Below, one piece after another: positions 35,159 through 43,934 of a stretch of DNA of 50,357 nt. Every line of letters begins with the position of its first letter. Positions within the stretch are counted from its first letter, which is position 1. Both the position numbers and the translations under genes were made by a program. The notes under the pieces were generated by a model, which saw only the letters and a program-made list of their open reading frames with translations, was not told the DNA's origin and made no database searches. Source of the stretch: CAYSLU01 sp964431965 (GTDB taxonomy: Bacteria; Verrucomicrobiota; Kiritimatiellia; CAIKKV01; CAYSLU01); contig CAYSLU010000032.1 of assembly GCA_964431965.1 (NCBI GenBank), forward strand, positions 1-50,357. Reading direction: 5' to 3'.

Positions 35159-35800
35159 CTACCATGCCAGGCGACATCGTGCAAGGCCCAGGCCGACGAA
35201 GGACGAGAGCAGCAGAGCAAGTGTCGACGCCAAGTCCGGAATGTGGTTGAGGCGGACCGATGCCGCCAGCGCGCCGTCAGCACCAATGCGGCCAACGCTG
35301 TCGCCGTTAAGGTCCGCAACGGTCAGCCTCATGGTGTCCAGATGGCCGGATGCCATGTGGGGCACCGAATGAAACAGGCGGCCGACAGGACTGCCGTAGA
35401 GATCACCGAACAAGCAGCTCATCTCCACCCGATTCGGAGCCGTCTCGGCATCACAGGGAGCGACCATATGCTGCCCGAAGAGATGTAGGGATATACTGCT
35501 GAGGACATAGGTATGCGCTGCATCGTAGTAGGACTGCTTGTAGACGAACCCCCAGGCATTCCAGTTGTTGCCCACTTTTGGGAGACTCATCTGGAAGAGC
35601 GTCCATGTCCCCCCGTCGCCGGTTGTGCCGTCGTCAACCTGGTTCCACACGTTGCCCGGATCGTTCAGGCTCCCGCTCAGGGCTGCCGACATCCACGTTG
35701 GCTGGTCCGCGTTCCTCCCGACCTCCAGCGTCACCGGGAGGGCAATCGCGCCTACAGCGGCCAACAGCCAGAACAACACAGCCAGCACACTCTGCTTCAT
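35159..35800 (-). CDS. Exported protein with a VPD..ST-like C-terminal sorting signal
   Basis: 213 aa. A signal peptide (about 1-20, LAAVGAIALPVTLEV) is followed by a beta-rich domain (WTLFQMSLPKVGNNWNAW; YVLSSISLHLFGQHM). The C terminus has HIPDLASTLALLLSSFVGLG then Arg-Cys-Arg, matching the shape of PEP-CTERM variants (VPDxGST, hydrophobic helix, basic end). It should be processed by an exosortase and placed at the surface. Base composition is somewhat lower in GC than its neighbours. GGGAGGG precedes the ATG. Function is unknown. Confidence 0.8.
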   Translation of the reverse strand: MKQSVLAVLFWLLAAVGAIALPVTLEVGRNADQPTWMSAALSGSLNDPGNVWNQVDDGTTGDGGTWTLFQMSLPKVGNNWNAWGFVYKQSYYDAAHTYVLSSISLHLFGQHMVAPCDAETAPNRVEMSCLFGDLYGSPVGRLFHSVPHMASGHLDTMRLTVADLNGDSVGRIGADGALAASVRLNHIPDLASTLALLLSSFVGLGLARCRLAW

Positions 35801-36045
35801 ACCAAACCCTCCCCCGGGAGCACGCTATCCCGGTCCAAGATCGCCATTACCATCAAGCATCTCAAACGTAGCACGAAGCGTGCCTCCCTCATCGCATGTC
35901 GCGCCTACCACCCAACGAAAACGAGGGCAAGGCGTTATGCGAACGTTAGTTGCCGATGACTGGCCCCGGGGCCCATGAAACGTAAGAACCACCGACATTC
36001 TGTCGCACGTCGTCCATCCGCTCCGTTGGAGGGCCCGGGAGCGCC

Positions 36046-37287
36046 TCACCCCGGCCGCGCGGGGTACTGGCCGACGGATTCGGGAATCTCGCAGCAGAAG
36101 CGCTTCCACGGCTTCCAGTCGCGGCCATACGAGCGGTTGTGCGTCAGATCGGAAAACCAGCTCGCCATTGTCACCGTTACGTCATACGGCGCCGTATCCG
36201 GGCCGCCGTGGCGGCACACGGCCCGCGGAAACGGCGCATGGTCCGTCAGCACCCGCCGGATGTGCTCGTATCCCCGCCCCCACGGCATGTGGCACAGCTC
36301 GGCCAGCCGCGTGAAGCGCACGTGGCAGTCCGTGGCGTACTGCAGATCGCCGGCTCCCAGGTCGCGCCCCATCTTCGCGACGTACTCGAGCCGCTTGGCG
36401 GACATGTAGGCGTTCATCTCCGGGCTCTCGAAATGCCCTTCCGTCACCCACACCGTCCGGCTGGGACCGATCCACCTCAGCCCGATGCGCCGGAAGCACT
36501 TTTCGACGGCGACCGCGTCGCCCGAGGCATCCGCCCAGATCTGGTTCGCGCGCGACCAGTTGTGCAGCGTGTAGCGCTGGTAGAGCTCGGCCAGATGTCG
36601 CACGTCACGCGCGAACCGGAGGAGCGGCACGTTCCCAACCGGCCACGTGTCCTCGATCCGCTCGTCCAGCCACACGCTGCACGACACGCTCGAGAAGCAG
36701 GCGACGCCCTTCTCGTTGCCCACGCCCCAGGACTCGACGTAGCCGGTTCGCGGCCGGCGGAGAACCAGCTTCGGAAACTGCGTCTTGAGCTGGCGCAGCC
36801 CGGCATACGGCCGAGGCGGGCGCCACCGGTACCCGCGAGGCTTCGGGGGCGGCGCGCTCTCCGCGCTCTGGCCGCCGATCACTCCGTCGGGCCCCGCGAA
36901 CATGACTCCGGAGCAATGCGCCGGCTCGCGCTCGAGCTGGAGCCCCCAGTACCAGCTCTCGATCTCCTCGCGATAGGCCAGGTAGCTCCGGACAGCCGAC
37001 TCCTCCAGCGTGCAGCCCGCCCCTTTCGCGAAGCCGCGCAAGTGGTCGATGCGCTCGGGATAGATGTCCTCCAGCTCGGGATAGCGACCGTAGTCGGGCG
37101 GCGTCTCCAGCCGCGCCATCACCCATCGCGCCAGGTCGGTCCGCGCCATCTGCCCGAGCGTGCCGCGCAGCCAGCGGCTCCTCAGCCGCCTCGCGATCTC
37201 CTTCGAAACGCCCGCCCGGCTGGTCTTCTGCCCGTCCGCCACGCCGTCCTCGAACGGGACGACGGGCACAATTTCGATCTGGCTCAT
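36046..37287 (-). CDS. C45/acyl-CoA:6-APA acyltransferase-like Ntn hydrolase
   Basis: 413 aa. ERIDHLRGFAKGAGCTLEE and the AHCSGVMFAGPDGVIGGQ motif, with the candidate nucleophile Cys125, match the penicillin acyltransferase-like (peptidase C45, Ntn-hydrolase) family. These enzymes cleave themselves before the Cys and then hydrolyse or transfer amide-linked acyl groups. WGVGNEKGVACFSSVSCSVW and DATDCHVRFT-like text fit the rest of the fold. No signal peptide is present. The ATG has GGAG 8 bases upstream. It is the last gene of the minus-strand sugar cluster, where it might remove N-acyl groups from amino sugars; that role is inferred. Confidence 0.75.
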   Translation of the reverse strand: MSQIEIVPVVPFEDGVADGQKTSRAGVSKEIARRLRSRWLRGTLGQMARTDLARWVMARLETPPDYGRYPELEDIYPERIDHLRGFAKGAGCTLEESAVRSYLAYREEIESWYWGLQLEREPAHCSGVMFAGPDGVIGGQSAESAPPPKPRGYRWRPPRPYAGLRQLKTQFPKLVLRRPRTGYVESWGVGNEKGVACFSSVSCSVWLDERIEDTWPVGNVPLLRFARDVRHLAELYQRYTLHNWSRANQIWADASGDAVAVEKCFRRIGLRWIGPSRTVWVTEGHFESPEMNAYMSAKRLEYVAKMGRDLGAGDLQYATDCHVRFTRLAELCHMPWGRGYEHIRRVLTDHAPFPRAVCRHGGPDTAPYDVTVTMASWFSDLTHNRSYGRDWKPWKRFCCEIPESVGQYPARPG

Positions 37288-37325
37288 TTTTCGCTCCGCC
37301 TGCTCGTCTCCAGCCTGGTTCAGAA

Positions 37326-37375
37326 GGCGCCGCCGGCCGGGCGGCGCCCAGGTCCCGCCCGTCAGGCGGGACCTA
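37326..37375 (-). repeat. Double-hairpin element on the GH20 stop codon, copy A
   Basis: On the minus-strand mRNA, AGGTCCCGCC pairs with GGCGGGACCT (37350-37374, loop of five). A second stem, GGCGCCGCC with GGCGGCGCC (37326-37348, loop of five), follows after two bases. The TAG stop of the GH20-like gene overlaps the base of the first stem. A second copy sits in the same way on the next gene upstream (39802-39851). Confidence 0.85.
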
Positions 37376-39757
37376 CTTCCCGTACACGCACCGCGCCATC
37401 ACGCCCCACGCCTTGCCGCCGTTCGTATTCAGGGCGAACACGATGCGGTTGAGGCCCTTCTTCCAGCAAGCGGCGCCCGCGAACTGCCCCGGCACAGCCG
37501 GATTGGTCGCGGCCGGCTCGCAGGCGCATGGCCGGCCGTTGACCCACACGCGCACCGGGCCATCCGCGCCGAAGCGCAGCTCGCCCTTCCCCGCGCGCGG
37601 CAGGACGATTGTGCCCGACACATACAGCATCCCGTCCCGGCCGGCATGGGCCGGCCGGACATCCCCCAGCTGCTCGCTCGCGACATAGGGAGCCGCCGTG
37701 AGCGCCAGGCCGGCCGGCAGGGCCGCCGCCCGACGGATGTCCGGGCACGCCGGCTGGAGCTCGGTCGCCCGGAAGGCGCGCACCACCAGGTCCGGCCCGG
37801 GCTCCTGCTCGCGCCGGCCCAGGACCAGATCGTCCACCGTGAGGCGCTTGAGACCCGCCACCGACGACGACGCGATCATCCGCCGGTAGCCGTCCAAAGC
37901 GCTCAGCTGCGCGGCCAGACGCTTCCGGTCCACCACCGCTCCGCCGTACGCCCGGTAGCCGTCCTCCAGCCGCGGGCGAACCTGAAGCGCCGCGGCCTTG
38001 ATCGACCGCAACGCGCGCAGGGCGGCGCCCCGGTCCCCGGCCTGCAGCGCGCGCCCGATCGCCAGGTTCGCCTCCGCGCGCACGCCGAGGTAGCGGATGA
38101 TCTGGCCCGGCATGTCGAGCATGCGCAGCGTGTCCGCGTTCCGCTTCGCCGCCTTCCGGAAGGCGGCGGCCTGCGCGATCAGGTACTCGCCGGTTTCGCG
38201 GTAGTCGAAGGCGATCTGCATCCAGCTCGGCCAATACGGGTTCAACGCCGCCGGCACCTCGATGGCCAGCGGGTCGCCGTCAATGAACGCGCGCCGCCGG
38301 TCCGTGCGCACGACCTCGGCCAGCCCGGCCAGCTCCGTGTAGAAGTCGCGATCCGTCCCCCAGAAGCGGCGCGAGAAGCGCGCGCCCCATGTGACATAGT
38401 CGTGCGGGGCGTCGGTCCACCCCCGCTCCGCCACGAGCGCCTGGAAGAACCAGTAGTTGTCCAGGTACTGGCCGCGGTAGTACTCCCAGTTCGTGTTGAA
38501 CACGCCCGTGGCGCCGGCGGCGATCGCCTCGTCCATCGTGGGCACGATCCAGTGGTGGCCCCGGTGGACCGGGATCGAGTCATGCCAATAGAGATTGGTC
38601 GCCGAGGCCATCTGCACCTCGAATCCGGCCTTCACCAGCGCCCGGGCCGTTCCGCCGTACGGGGCCGTGTAGTGCCAGTCCGTGATGAGGATATCGCGGC
38701 TGACGCGATCGAGCGCCGCGCGCGCCTGCGCGGAGGTTCCGCCGTTGGCCGCATCGACGCGCGGGTAGTCCTCGCGGGAAATGAACTTGTCGGCGTAGAT
38801 CATCGTGCGGGCGCCGTGCCGCCGCACCTCGCCGTTCAGCCAGTTCAGGTGATCCGCGAGCAGCTGCTCGGGCGGGCCGTGCCGCCGGCAACGCTCGCAC
38901 TCGCCCGAGTGGGACTCGTCGTAGCCCACGTGGATGAACGGGGACCGGAACGCGGCCGCGGCATCCGCGATCAGGCCCGCCAGGAACGGCCGTGTGCCCG
39001 GGTGCGTCGGGCAGATGTTGTACGACTCTCCGGGGCGCTCGCGCAGCTCCGCGTAGCGGCCGTGCAGCAGGTGCTCCATGTGCCCCATGGTCGCGAGCTG
39101 GGGAATCACCGTGATGCCGAACAGGCCGGCGTAGGCGCAAAGCTCGCGCGCCTGCGTCGGGGTCATCGCGCCCTTGGGCGCCACCCCGGGCGCGCTCGGA
39201 AACGCGAACTTGTTCTCCAGGTACAGGTGGAGCGTGTTCATCCGGAAGTACGCGAGGTGTTCCACGACCCGGCGCAGGTGCGCCGGCCGGTACTCCATCT
39301 CGCGGGCCAGGTCCACGTGGATCCCGCGCGTCGCCACGCGCGGCCAGTCGACGATGCGGGCCTTGGGCATCGCGCCGCGCGCCGCGGCGTCCTCGAGGAT
39401 CTGCCGGAGCGTCTGGAGCCCGGCGCACAGTCCCGCATACGTTCGCGCGGCCAGCCGCGCGGTGCGCCCGATGTCGAGCGCATACCCCTGGTCCGCCAGC
39501 GCCGGCGGAACCGGGCGGCCGAATGCCAGCCGGAGCGACCCGTCGAGCACCACGTCCACCCGCAGGCGCGCGCCGCCCCGACTACCCAGCCACGGCTTCA
39601 GCACGATATCCGCCAGCGCCCGGAAATCACGTTCCTCGGTGGCCGCGCGAATCCGCGTATTCAGCATTATCCCCGCCGGCGCCTTGAGCGAACCGCTCTC
39701 CTTCGCCACGCGCGGAAACGGAATCAGGTCGTTCAGCATCATGATAGTCCACTCCAT
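37373..39757 (-). CDS. GH20-like beta-N-acetylhexosaminidase
   Basis: 794 aa. An N-terminal beta domain (GYALDIGRTARLAARTYAGL, followed by CAGLQTLRQIL) precedes the TIM barrel: RVATRGIHVDLAREMEYRPA, FRMNTLHLYLENKFAFPS, and FIHVGYDESH with the catalytic Asp280-Glu281 pair of family 20. Next to it is a Cys pair (GECERCRRHG) often seen in related enzymes. A C-terminal beta domain with RVWVNGRPCACE resembles a galactose-binding module. It probably removes terminal GlcNAc or GalNAc by substrate-assisted catalysis. I chose the ATG at 39757, with GAGGAA just upstream; no signal peptide is visible. It lies 91 bases after the mutarotase-like gene. Confidence 0.87.
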   Translation of the reverse strand: MEWTIMMLNDLIPFPRVAKESGSLKAPAGIMLNTRIRAATEERDFRALADIVLKPWLGSRGGARLRVDVVLDGSLRLAFGRPVPPALADQGYALDIGRTARLAARTYAGLCAGLQTLRQILEDAAARGAMPKARIVDWPRVATRGIHVDLAREMEYRPAHLRRVVEHLAYFRMNTLHLYLENKFAFPSAPGVAPKGAMTPTQARELCAYAGLFGITVIPQLATMGHMEHLLHGRYAELRERPGESYNICPTHPGTRPFLAGLIADAAAAFRSPFIHVGYDESHSGECERCRRHGPPEQLLADHLNWLNGEVRRHGARTMIYADKFISREDYPRVDAANGGTSAQARAALDRVSRDILITDWHYTAPYGGTARALVKAGFEVQMASATNLYWHDSIPVHRGHHWIVPTMDEAIAAGATGVFNTNWEYYRGQYLDNYWFFQALVAERGWTDAPHDYVTWGARFSRRFWGTDRDFYTELAGLAEVVRTDRRRAFIDGDPLAIEVPAALNPYWPSWMQIAFDYRETGEYLIAQAAAFRKAAKRNADTLRMLDMPGQIIRYLGVRAEANLAIGRALQAGDRGAALRALRSIKAAALQVRPRLEDGYRAYGGAVVDRKRLAAQLSALDGYRRMIASSSVAGLKRLTVDDLVLGRREQEPGPDLVVRAFRATELQPACPDIRRAAALPAGLALTAAPYVASEQLGDVRPAHAGRDGMLYVSGTIVLPRAGKGELRFGADGPVRVWVNGRPCACEPAATNPAVPGQFAGAACWKKGLNRIVFALNTNGGKAWGVMARCVYGK

Positions 39758-39801
39758 TGGTTCCTCACCCAACCACACTGCCTGACGCCTCTCCCGCAGT
39801 A

Positions 39802-39851
39802 GGCGCCTCCTGCCGGGAGGCGCCTAGGTCCCGCCCGGCAGGCGGGACCTA
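39802..39851 (-). repeat. Double-hairpin element on the DUF4432 stop codon, copy B
   Basis: Same design as copy A: AGGTCCCGCC with GGCGGGACCT (39826-39850), then GGCGCCTCC with GGAGGCGCC (39802-39824). The second stem differs from copy A by a compensated base pair (G-C to T-A), so the fold is kept while sequence changes. The DUF4432 stop codon TAG is in the stem base. Confidence 0.85.
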
Positions 39852-40922
39852 CTTGGCGGCTACGCTCCTGCGGAACGCATCCAACTCGGGCACGCCCTCG
39901 AGCACGCCGATCTCGACGCGCATGCGACGGCTTTCACCCGGCTGCAGCATCGGCAGCCCACCCGCCTTGCGAAGCTCCGCCCGGCTCGCAATCCGCACGT
40001 TGCACGGCTCGAGCCCGATCACGTACTCGCCCGGCCACAGCCGCTTCCACTCCGAGAGGAACGGGAGCGTGTCGGGGCTGAAGCGGATCGACAGCCCCAG
40101 GCCGCCCGCCAGGCACGGGTTCAGCAGTGCGGCGCTCGCCCGGCCGTCCGTCCCCGCCGCCATCGTGTGCAGGAAATCCTGCTCGACATACGCCGTCTGC
40201 GGCGCCGAGAACCGGAACCGGTCGGCCATCCCCGGCCGCATCGCCTCTTGGTACGGCTCGCAGGCCGAAGCGCTCAAGGCCAGCTCAGCCGCCTCGTCCA
40301 GAAGCGGGAAGCCCGGGTTGATATGGTAGACGATCACAAATGGTGCGGGGCGAAAGCCGAAGTTGGTGACCGTGTCCTCGATCTCCAGGCACCGTCCACC
40401 CACGCGCGCCGATATGGTCCGCTCCAGGCGCATCTTGTCGCCGAACAGGGCGCACTCCTCGACCGTGCCCTGCAGGCGCATGACGTACTCGTCGCCTTCC
40501 CACGCCGACAGGTCCCGCACCTGCCGCGCCGGCGCGTGGGCAATCCGCCCGTGCAGCCCCAGCATCGCATCGCCGTCCGGGCCGGGCGGCCCAACGTGCG
40601 TCAGCCCGCACGTCGTCAGCAATCCGGCGAAGAACGTGCGAAGCCATTCGCTGCCGGATGCGTCATAGAACGCCGGGTGCGCCTCGCCGGCAGCCGAAAG
40701 GAAGGACAGGTTGATCCCTCGGTAGCTGGCCAGCGAGATATCCATGGCCCGGTCCGGAAGCACGGTGAACTGCAGCCCCGTCCCGGACCGGAAATCAGCC
40801 GCGCGACCGCCGCGGGCCGGGCCATCGGACAGTTCGTAATGCCGGATTCCGCCGAGTTGCGCGATGTTCTCCGCCCGCTCCTCGACCTGCCGCCGCGTGT
40901 AGGTTCGACCGGCAATGTTCAC
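39849..40922 (-). CDS. DUF4432 family protein, galactose-mutarotase-like
   Basis: 357 aa of the aldose-1-epimerase superfamily. Typical text: TGLQFTVLPDRAMDISLASYRGINLSFLS near the start, TTCGLTHVGPP, LEIEDTVTNFGFRPAPFVIVYHINPGFPLL, and WPGEYVIGLEPCNVRIASR near the end with the conserved Glu. These proteins bind or epimerise hexoses. The start is the GTG at 40922, with GAGGAGG just upstream; a GTG two codons earlier overlaps that site. It begins 10 bases after the UroD-like gene stop, so the pair is co-transcribed. Confidence 0.87.
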   Translation of the reverse strand: MNIAGRTYTRRQVEERAENIAQLGGIRHYELSDGPARGGRAADFRSGTGLQFTVLPDRAMDISLASYRGINLSFLSAAGEAHPAFYDASGSEWLRTFFAGLLTTCGLTHVGPPGPDGDAMLGLHGRIAHAPARQVRDLSAWEGDEYVMRLQGTVEECALFGDKMRLERTISARVGGRCLEIEDTVTNFGFRPAPFVIVYHINPGFPLLDEAAELALSASACEPYQEAMRPGMADRFRFSAPQTAYVEQDFLHTMAAGTDGRASAALLNPCLAGGLGLSIRFSPDTLPFLSEWKRLWPGEYVIGLEPCNVRIASRAELRKAGGLPMLQPGESRRMRVEIGVLEGVPELDAFRRSVAAK

Positions 40923-40932
40923 GCCCACCTCC

Positions 40933-42102
40933 TCACCGCAGCCGCTTCCATGTCTCGATCAGCCGGCGCGTGTTCCGCCACGCGTTCGGCGTGTCGTCGC
41001 GCACGTTGTCGACGGGCGACAGGATGAACCCGCCGCCTTCGCCGATGATCCGCATGGCCTGCCCGACGGCCCGATCCGTGTCGGCTTCGGTCCCCTGCTC
41101 CACTGTCACCGCCCCGCTCACGCCGCCCCAGATCGCGCGCCGCTTGGCGCGAAACCGGCGTTTCACCTCCGCCAGGTCCGTGCCCTTCCCCTCTTCGGGA
41201 TCGAGCCCGATCAGAACATCGACTCCCGCCGCCAGGATGTCGTCGAGGATGGGCACGAATGCGCTCGTCGTGATCAGCCCGAACTTGCGGCCAGCCTGAT
41301 GCACGAGATCCACTTCGCGCTTGAGGAACGGAAAGACGATCGCGCGGTAGGCCGACGGCGTCCAGAACTCGGTCGTTTCGTACCACGCGCGGCGCACGAC
41401 GATGTCGCATTCGGTCTCGTCTAGGTAGACCGCGATCTGCCGCGCGTTCCACTCATGGATGATCCGCGCGTACTCGCGCATCAGGTCCGGCCGCGTGAGC
41501 GACAGCACCATGACGTCTACAAAGCCCGAGAGCCATGCCATCGCGTCCACGCCCATCACGCCGTCGTCGCTCCGGACGCTGGAGTTGCACGAACTCCACC
41601 CGCCCATCTGCAGGACGCCGTGCCGCCGGGCGAGCTCGCGCGAGACAGCCGCTGTTTCGCGGAGCGCGCGGATCTCGGCGTCCCGAAAGGGGCCGAGCAG
41701 GTACGGCAGTTTCTCCAGGTCCTGCTCCGGCTTGACCAGCACCTCGGTCGCGCGCGGCACGACCCAGTCGTTGAACACATCGAAGTTGTCCGCCGTCGGC
41801 CAGCCCTCGGCCTGAACCACTCGCTGAGTGAGCGGGCCCTTGGGCGTGTCGATGTGGCGACAGAAGACCGTGCCGTCGCCCTCGCGCTCGGACCAGACGC
41901 GCTCCCGTGCGTCCGCGTGCATGGACCAGCCAAGGTAGCCCACGTGGGTGTAGGCATCGAGCCCCATCGCCAGTTGCTGCTCGACAAAGGAGACCTCGTC
42001 GCGGGCGCGCCCGCGCAGGTTGAAGAACGCCATGAAGGAACACGGTGTATAGTCGACCGGTTCCCCGCTCATCGCCGCCAGCATCCGCTCGCGAGAAGTC
42101 AT
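40933..42102 (-). CDS. Uroporphyrinogen-decarboxylase-like (UroD/MtaA family) protein
   Basis: 389 aa with the UroD-type TIM barrel: MTSRERMLAAMSGEPVDYTP opening, DLMREYARIIHEWNARQIAVYL, VLIGLDPEEGKGTDLAEVKR, RRAIWGGVSGAVTVEQGTEA, FILSPVDNVRDDTP. Family members outside heme synthesis are corrinoid methyltransferases or unassigned enzymes often next to sugar genes. The haem-enzyme N-terminal motif (RQAGR) is absent, so it is not HemE. ATG 42102 has AAGGGGAA upstream. It is the first gene of the minus-strand sugar run and diverges from the GH-like gene at 42404. Confidence 0.85.
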   Translation of the reverse strand: MTSRERMLAAMSGEPVDYTPCSFMAFFNLRGRARDEVSFVEQQLAMGLDAYTHVGYLGWSMHADARERVWSEREGDGTVFCRHIDTPKGPLTQRVVQAEGWPTADNFDVFNDWVVPRATEVLVKPEQDLEKLPYLLGPFRDAEIRALRETAAVSRELARRHGVLQMGGWSSCNSSVRSDDGVMGVDAMAWLSGFVDVMVLSLTRPDLMREYARIIHEWNARQIAVYLDETECDIVVRRAWYETTEFWTPSAYRAIVFPFLKREVDLVHQAGRKFGLITTSAFVPILDDILAAGVDVLIGLDPEEGKGTDLAEVKRRFRAKRRAIWGGVSGAVTVEQGTEADTDRAVGQAMRIIGEGGGFILSPVDNVRDDTPNAWRNTRRLIETWKRLR

Positions 42103-42403
42103 GCGTTCCCCTTCCGAATCGCCTGTTACGCCGCGCCGGGACAATATGGGAAACCGCCGCCGAGTTCAACGCATGGTCACTCGAACTGCACGCAGGAATA
42201 CAAGGCGCGAAAGTACGCTAGGCTTCGGTGCAGATGCAAGCCTGCTGCTCCGGTCTGATACTCCGAACTCCGCCAGTCCGCCTGTTCGTCATCCCCGGCC
42301 CAACTCCGCCCGACTTTACTCTGGCTTTGTGGCGCCCGCCCCTACTACATTCCCATCCAAGACGCCCCGCCGAGGGGCTGGCTCATCGTAGCGAGGAATT
42401 CGC
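42103..42403. other. Divergent intergenic region of the sugar cluster
   Basis: 301 bases between the UroD-like and GH-like genes, lower in GC than the flanks. It must hold both outward promoters. I see no strong -35/-10 pair and no clear operator; GAGGAA before 42404 is the ribosome site of the plus-strand gene. Confidence 0.5.
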
Positions 42404-43888
42404 GTGACACCCACCGGGCAGTTCCACTTTGCGCATCGGTCCTGCTACGTCAATTTCGCCGAGCATCTCCAGAACGCGTGGAACCCGAACGTGCTCTATC
42501 CCGGCGCGCCGAACCGGTGGGCGCCGGCGGAGTGGCGCGCGTTCTTCGCGATGATCCGCGCCTTCGGCTACACGCACTTCGAATACTGGCTGCCCCCCAC
42601 TCTGTTCGATCACCCGACGCTCGCCGGCGATCCCGTGAGCCGAGCCGTCGCAGCCGAGATGCGCGCGGTCACCGACTGGGCCCATGAAGCCGGCCTGAAG
42701 ACCATCCTGCTCGCCAGCCCGGCCTGCATCGGCGCAGCGTGGCGGTTCCCCTGCCCGAACGATCCCGCCGACCGCCGGCTCATCCTCGACCTGTGGCGGC
42801 ACTGGACGCGCGCGCTGCCCGAGACGGACATGTTCAGCATCTTCCCCGGCGATCCCGGCGGCTGCAACCGCAACGGCTGCGACCACACGACGTTCATCGA
42901 CCTCGCGCTGGAGATTGCCGGCGTGGCCCGGGACGCAAGCCCGAGCTGCCACATCCAGATCGGCACGTGGGGAACCCCGTTCACGGGCTGGGGTGACGAC
43001 CTTGCGCGCATCCCGGGCTGGACCGGCGACTGGAAGACGCTGACCGACTCGTCGCGCTGGCCGGCCGGCACACGCTGCCATATCTGGAACGGCGGCCCGG
43101 CCCGGGCGGAGCGAGCCATGAACGACTTGCTCCGCCGCCTGCCCGCGTTCCCGGCCGAAACCGTGGTCGCGCTCAACCTCGGGTTCAGCCCGGACGGCGA
43201 CGCGACCATGGGCGGCGACGCGCGGGCCTATGCCCGGGAAATCGCGAAGGTGAGGCCGATCGTGACGTGGGACTACTCGGCATCCGAGGGCGAGCTGGTG
43301 TGCTATCCCCACTGGCGCCTCCCGCGCCTCGCCGCGCGCCGACGCGAGGAGCGCGCGGCGGCGCCCTACTCCGGGGGTATGTGCTACACGATGTCGCCCA
43401 AGCTCAACCTGCTCACCCTCTACGCGGGCGGCCGGCTGTTTGCCGACCCGGACGCCGATCCGGACGCGGTTTCGCGCGAGTTCTGCGCCCGCGTGTTCGG
43501 GGCGGAGCACGCCCGGCTTGGCGAGCTGTTCGAGGCATTCGAGATCGTCCCCGGCTGGGGACACTATCCCCGCCGAAAGTGGGCGCGGGCAGCCGTCGCT
43601 GCCGCCTGCACGGAGATGATCGACCGGCTTGAAGCGGCCGACCCATCGGCGGGCGACCTGCCGCTCTTCCCGGATCCCGAGGCGCACCGGCAGGACCTGC
43701 TCTGGTTCGCGCGGCGGTTCCGCGAACTCGCCGGGCCCTCGCCGGATCGGGATGCCATTCGTACGGCCTACTGGGATCGGGCGCTCCGGATCTACGACTC
43801 CATCCCCCAGCCCGCCGACGTCCGATTCGAGGCCGCCCGCCGCTTCTCCGAGATTCTGTCTCAGGAGCCAAGCTTCTTCGGAAGTTGA
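42404..43888 (+). CDS. GH20/DUF4838-like TIM-barrel protein of unknown substrate
   Basis: 494 aa. It opens FHFAHRSCYVNFAEHLQNAW, then FFAMIRAFGYTHFEYWLPPT. A Cys-containing segment (FPGDPGGCNRNGCDHTTF) lies near residue 150, where GH20/DUF4838-type proteins have D..G.C.C. The C-terminal part (LNLLTLYAGGRLFADPDADP, then DAVSREFCARVFG) is like the DUF4838 or hyaluronidase-type helical tail. It is probably a glycosidase or glycan-binding enzyme; active-site residues cannot be named safely. The start is GTG with GAGGA upstream; there is no signal peptide. The AAC(3)-like gene follows after 46 bases. Confidence 0.72.
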   Translation: MTPTGQFHFAHRSCYVNFAEHLQNAWNPNVLYPGAPNRWAPAEWRAFFAMIRAFGYTHFEYWLPPTLFDHPTLAGDPVSRAVAAEMRAVTDWAHEAGLKTILLASPACIGAAWRFPCPNDPADRRLILDLWRHWTRALPETDMFSIFPGDPGGCNRNGCDHTTFIDLALEIAGVARDASPSCHIQIGTWGTPFTGWGDDLARIPGWTGDWKTLTDSSRWPAGTRCHIWNGGPARAERAMNDLLRRLPAFPAETVVALNLGFSPDGDATMGGDARAYAREIAKVRPIVTWDYSASEGELVCYPHWRLPRLAARRREERAAAPYSGGMCYTMSPKLNLLTLYAGGRLFADPDADPDAVSREFCARVFGAEHARLGELFEAFEIVPGWGHYPRRKWARAAVAAACTEMIDRLEAADPSAGDLPLFPDPEAHRQDLLWFARRFRELAGPSPDRDAIRTAYWDRALRIYDSIPQPADVRFEAARRFSEILSQEPSFFGS

Positions 43889-43934
43889 CCCCTCGCCGGA
43901 CCCCCGCTCTATACAGGATACCGTAGAGTGACCC

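Noticed and set aside
40933..42102. hemE (heme biosynthesis)
   Set aside because: The typical RQAGR N-terminal motif is absent and no heme genes are nearby.
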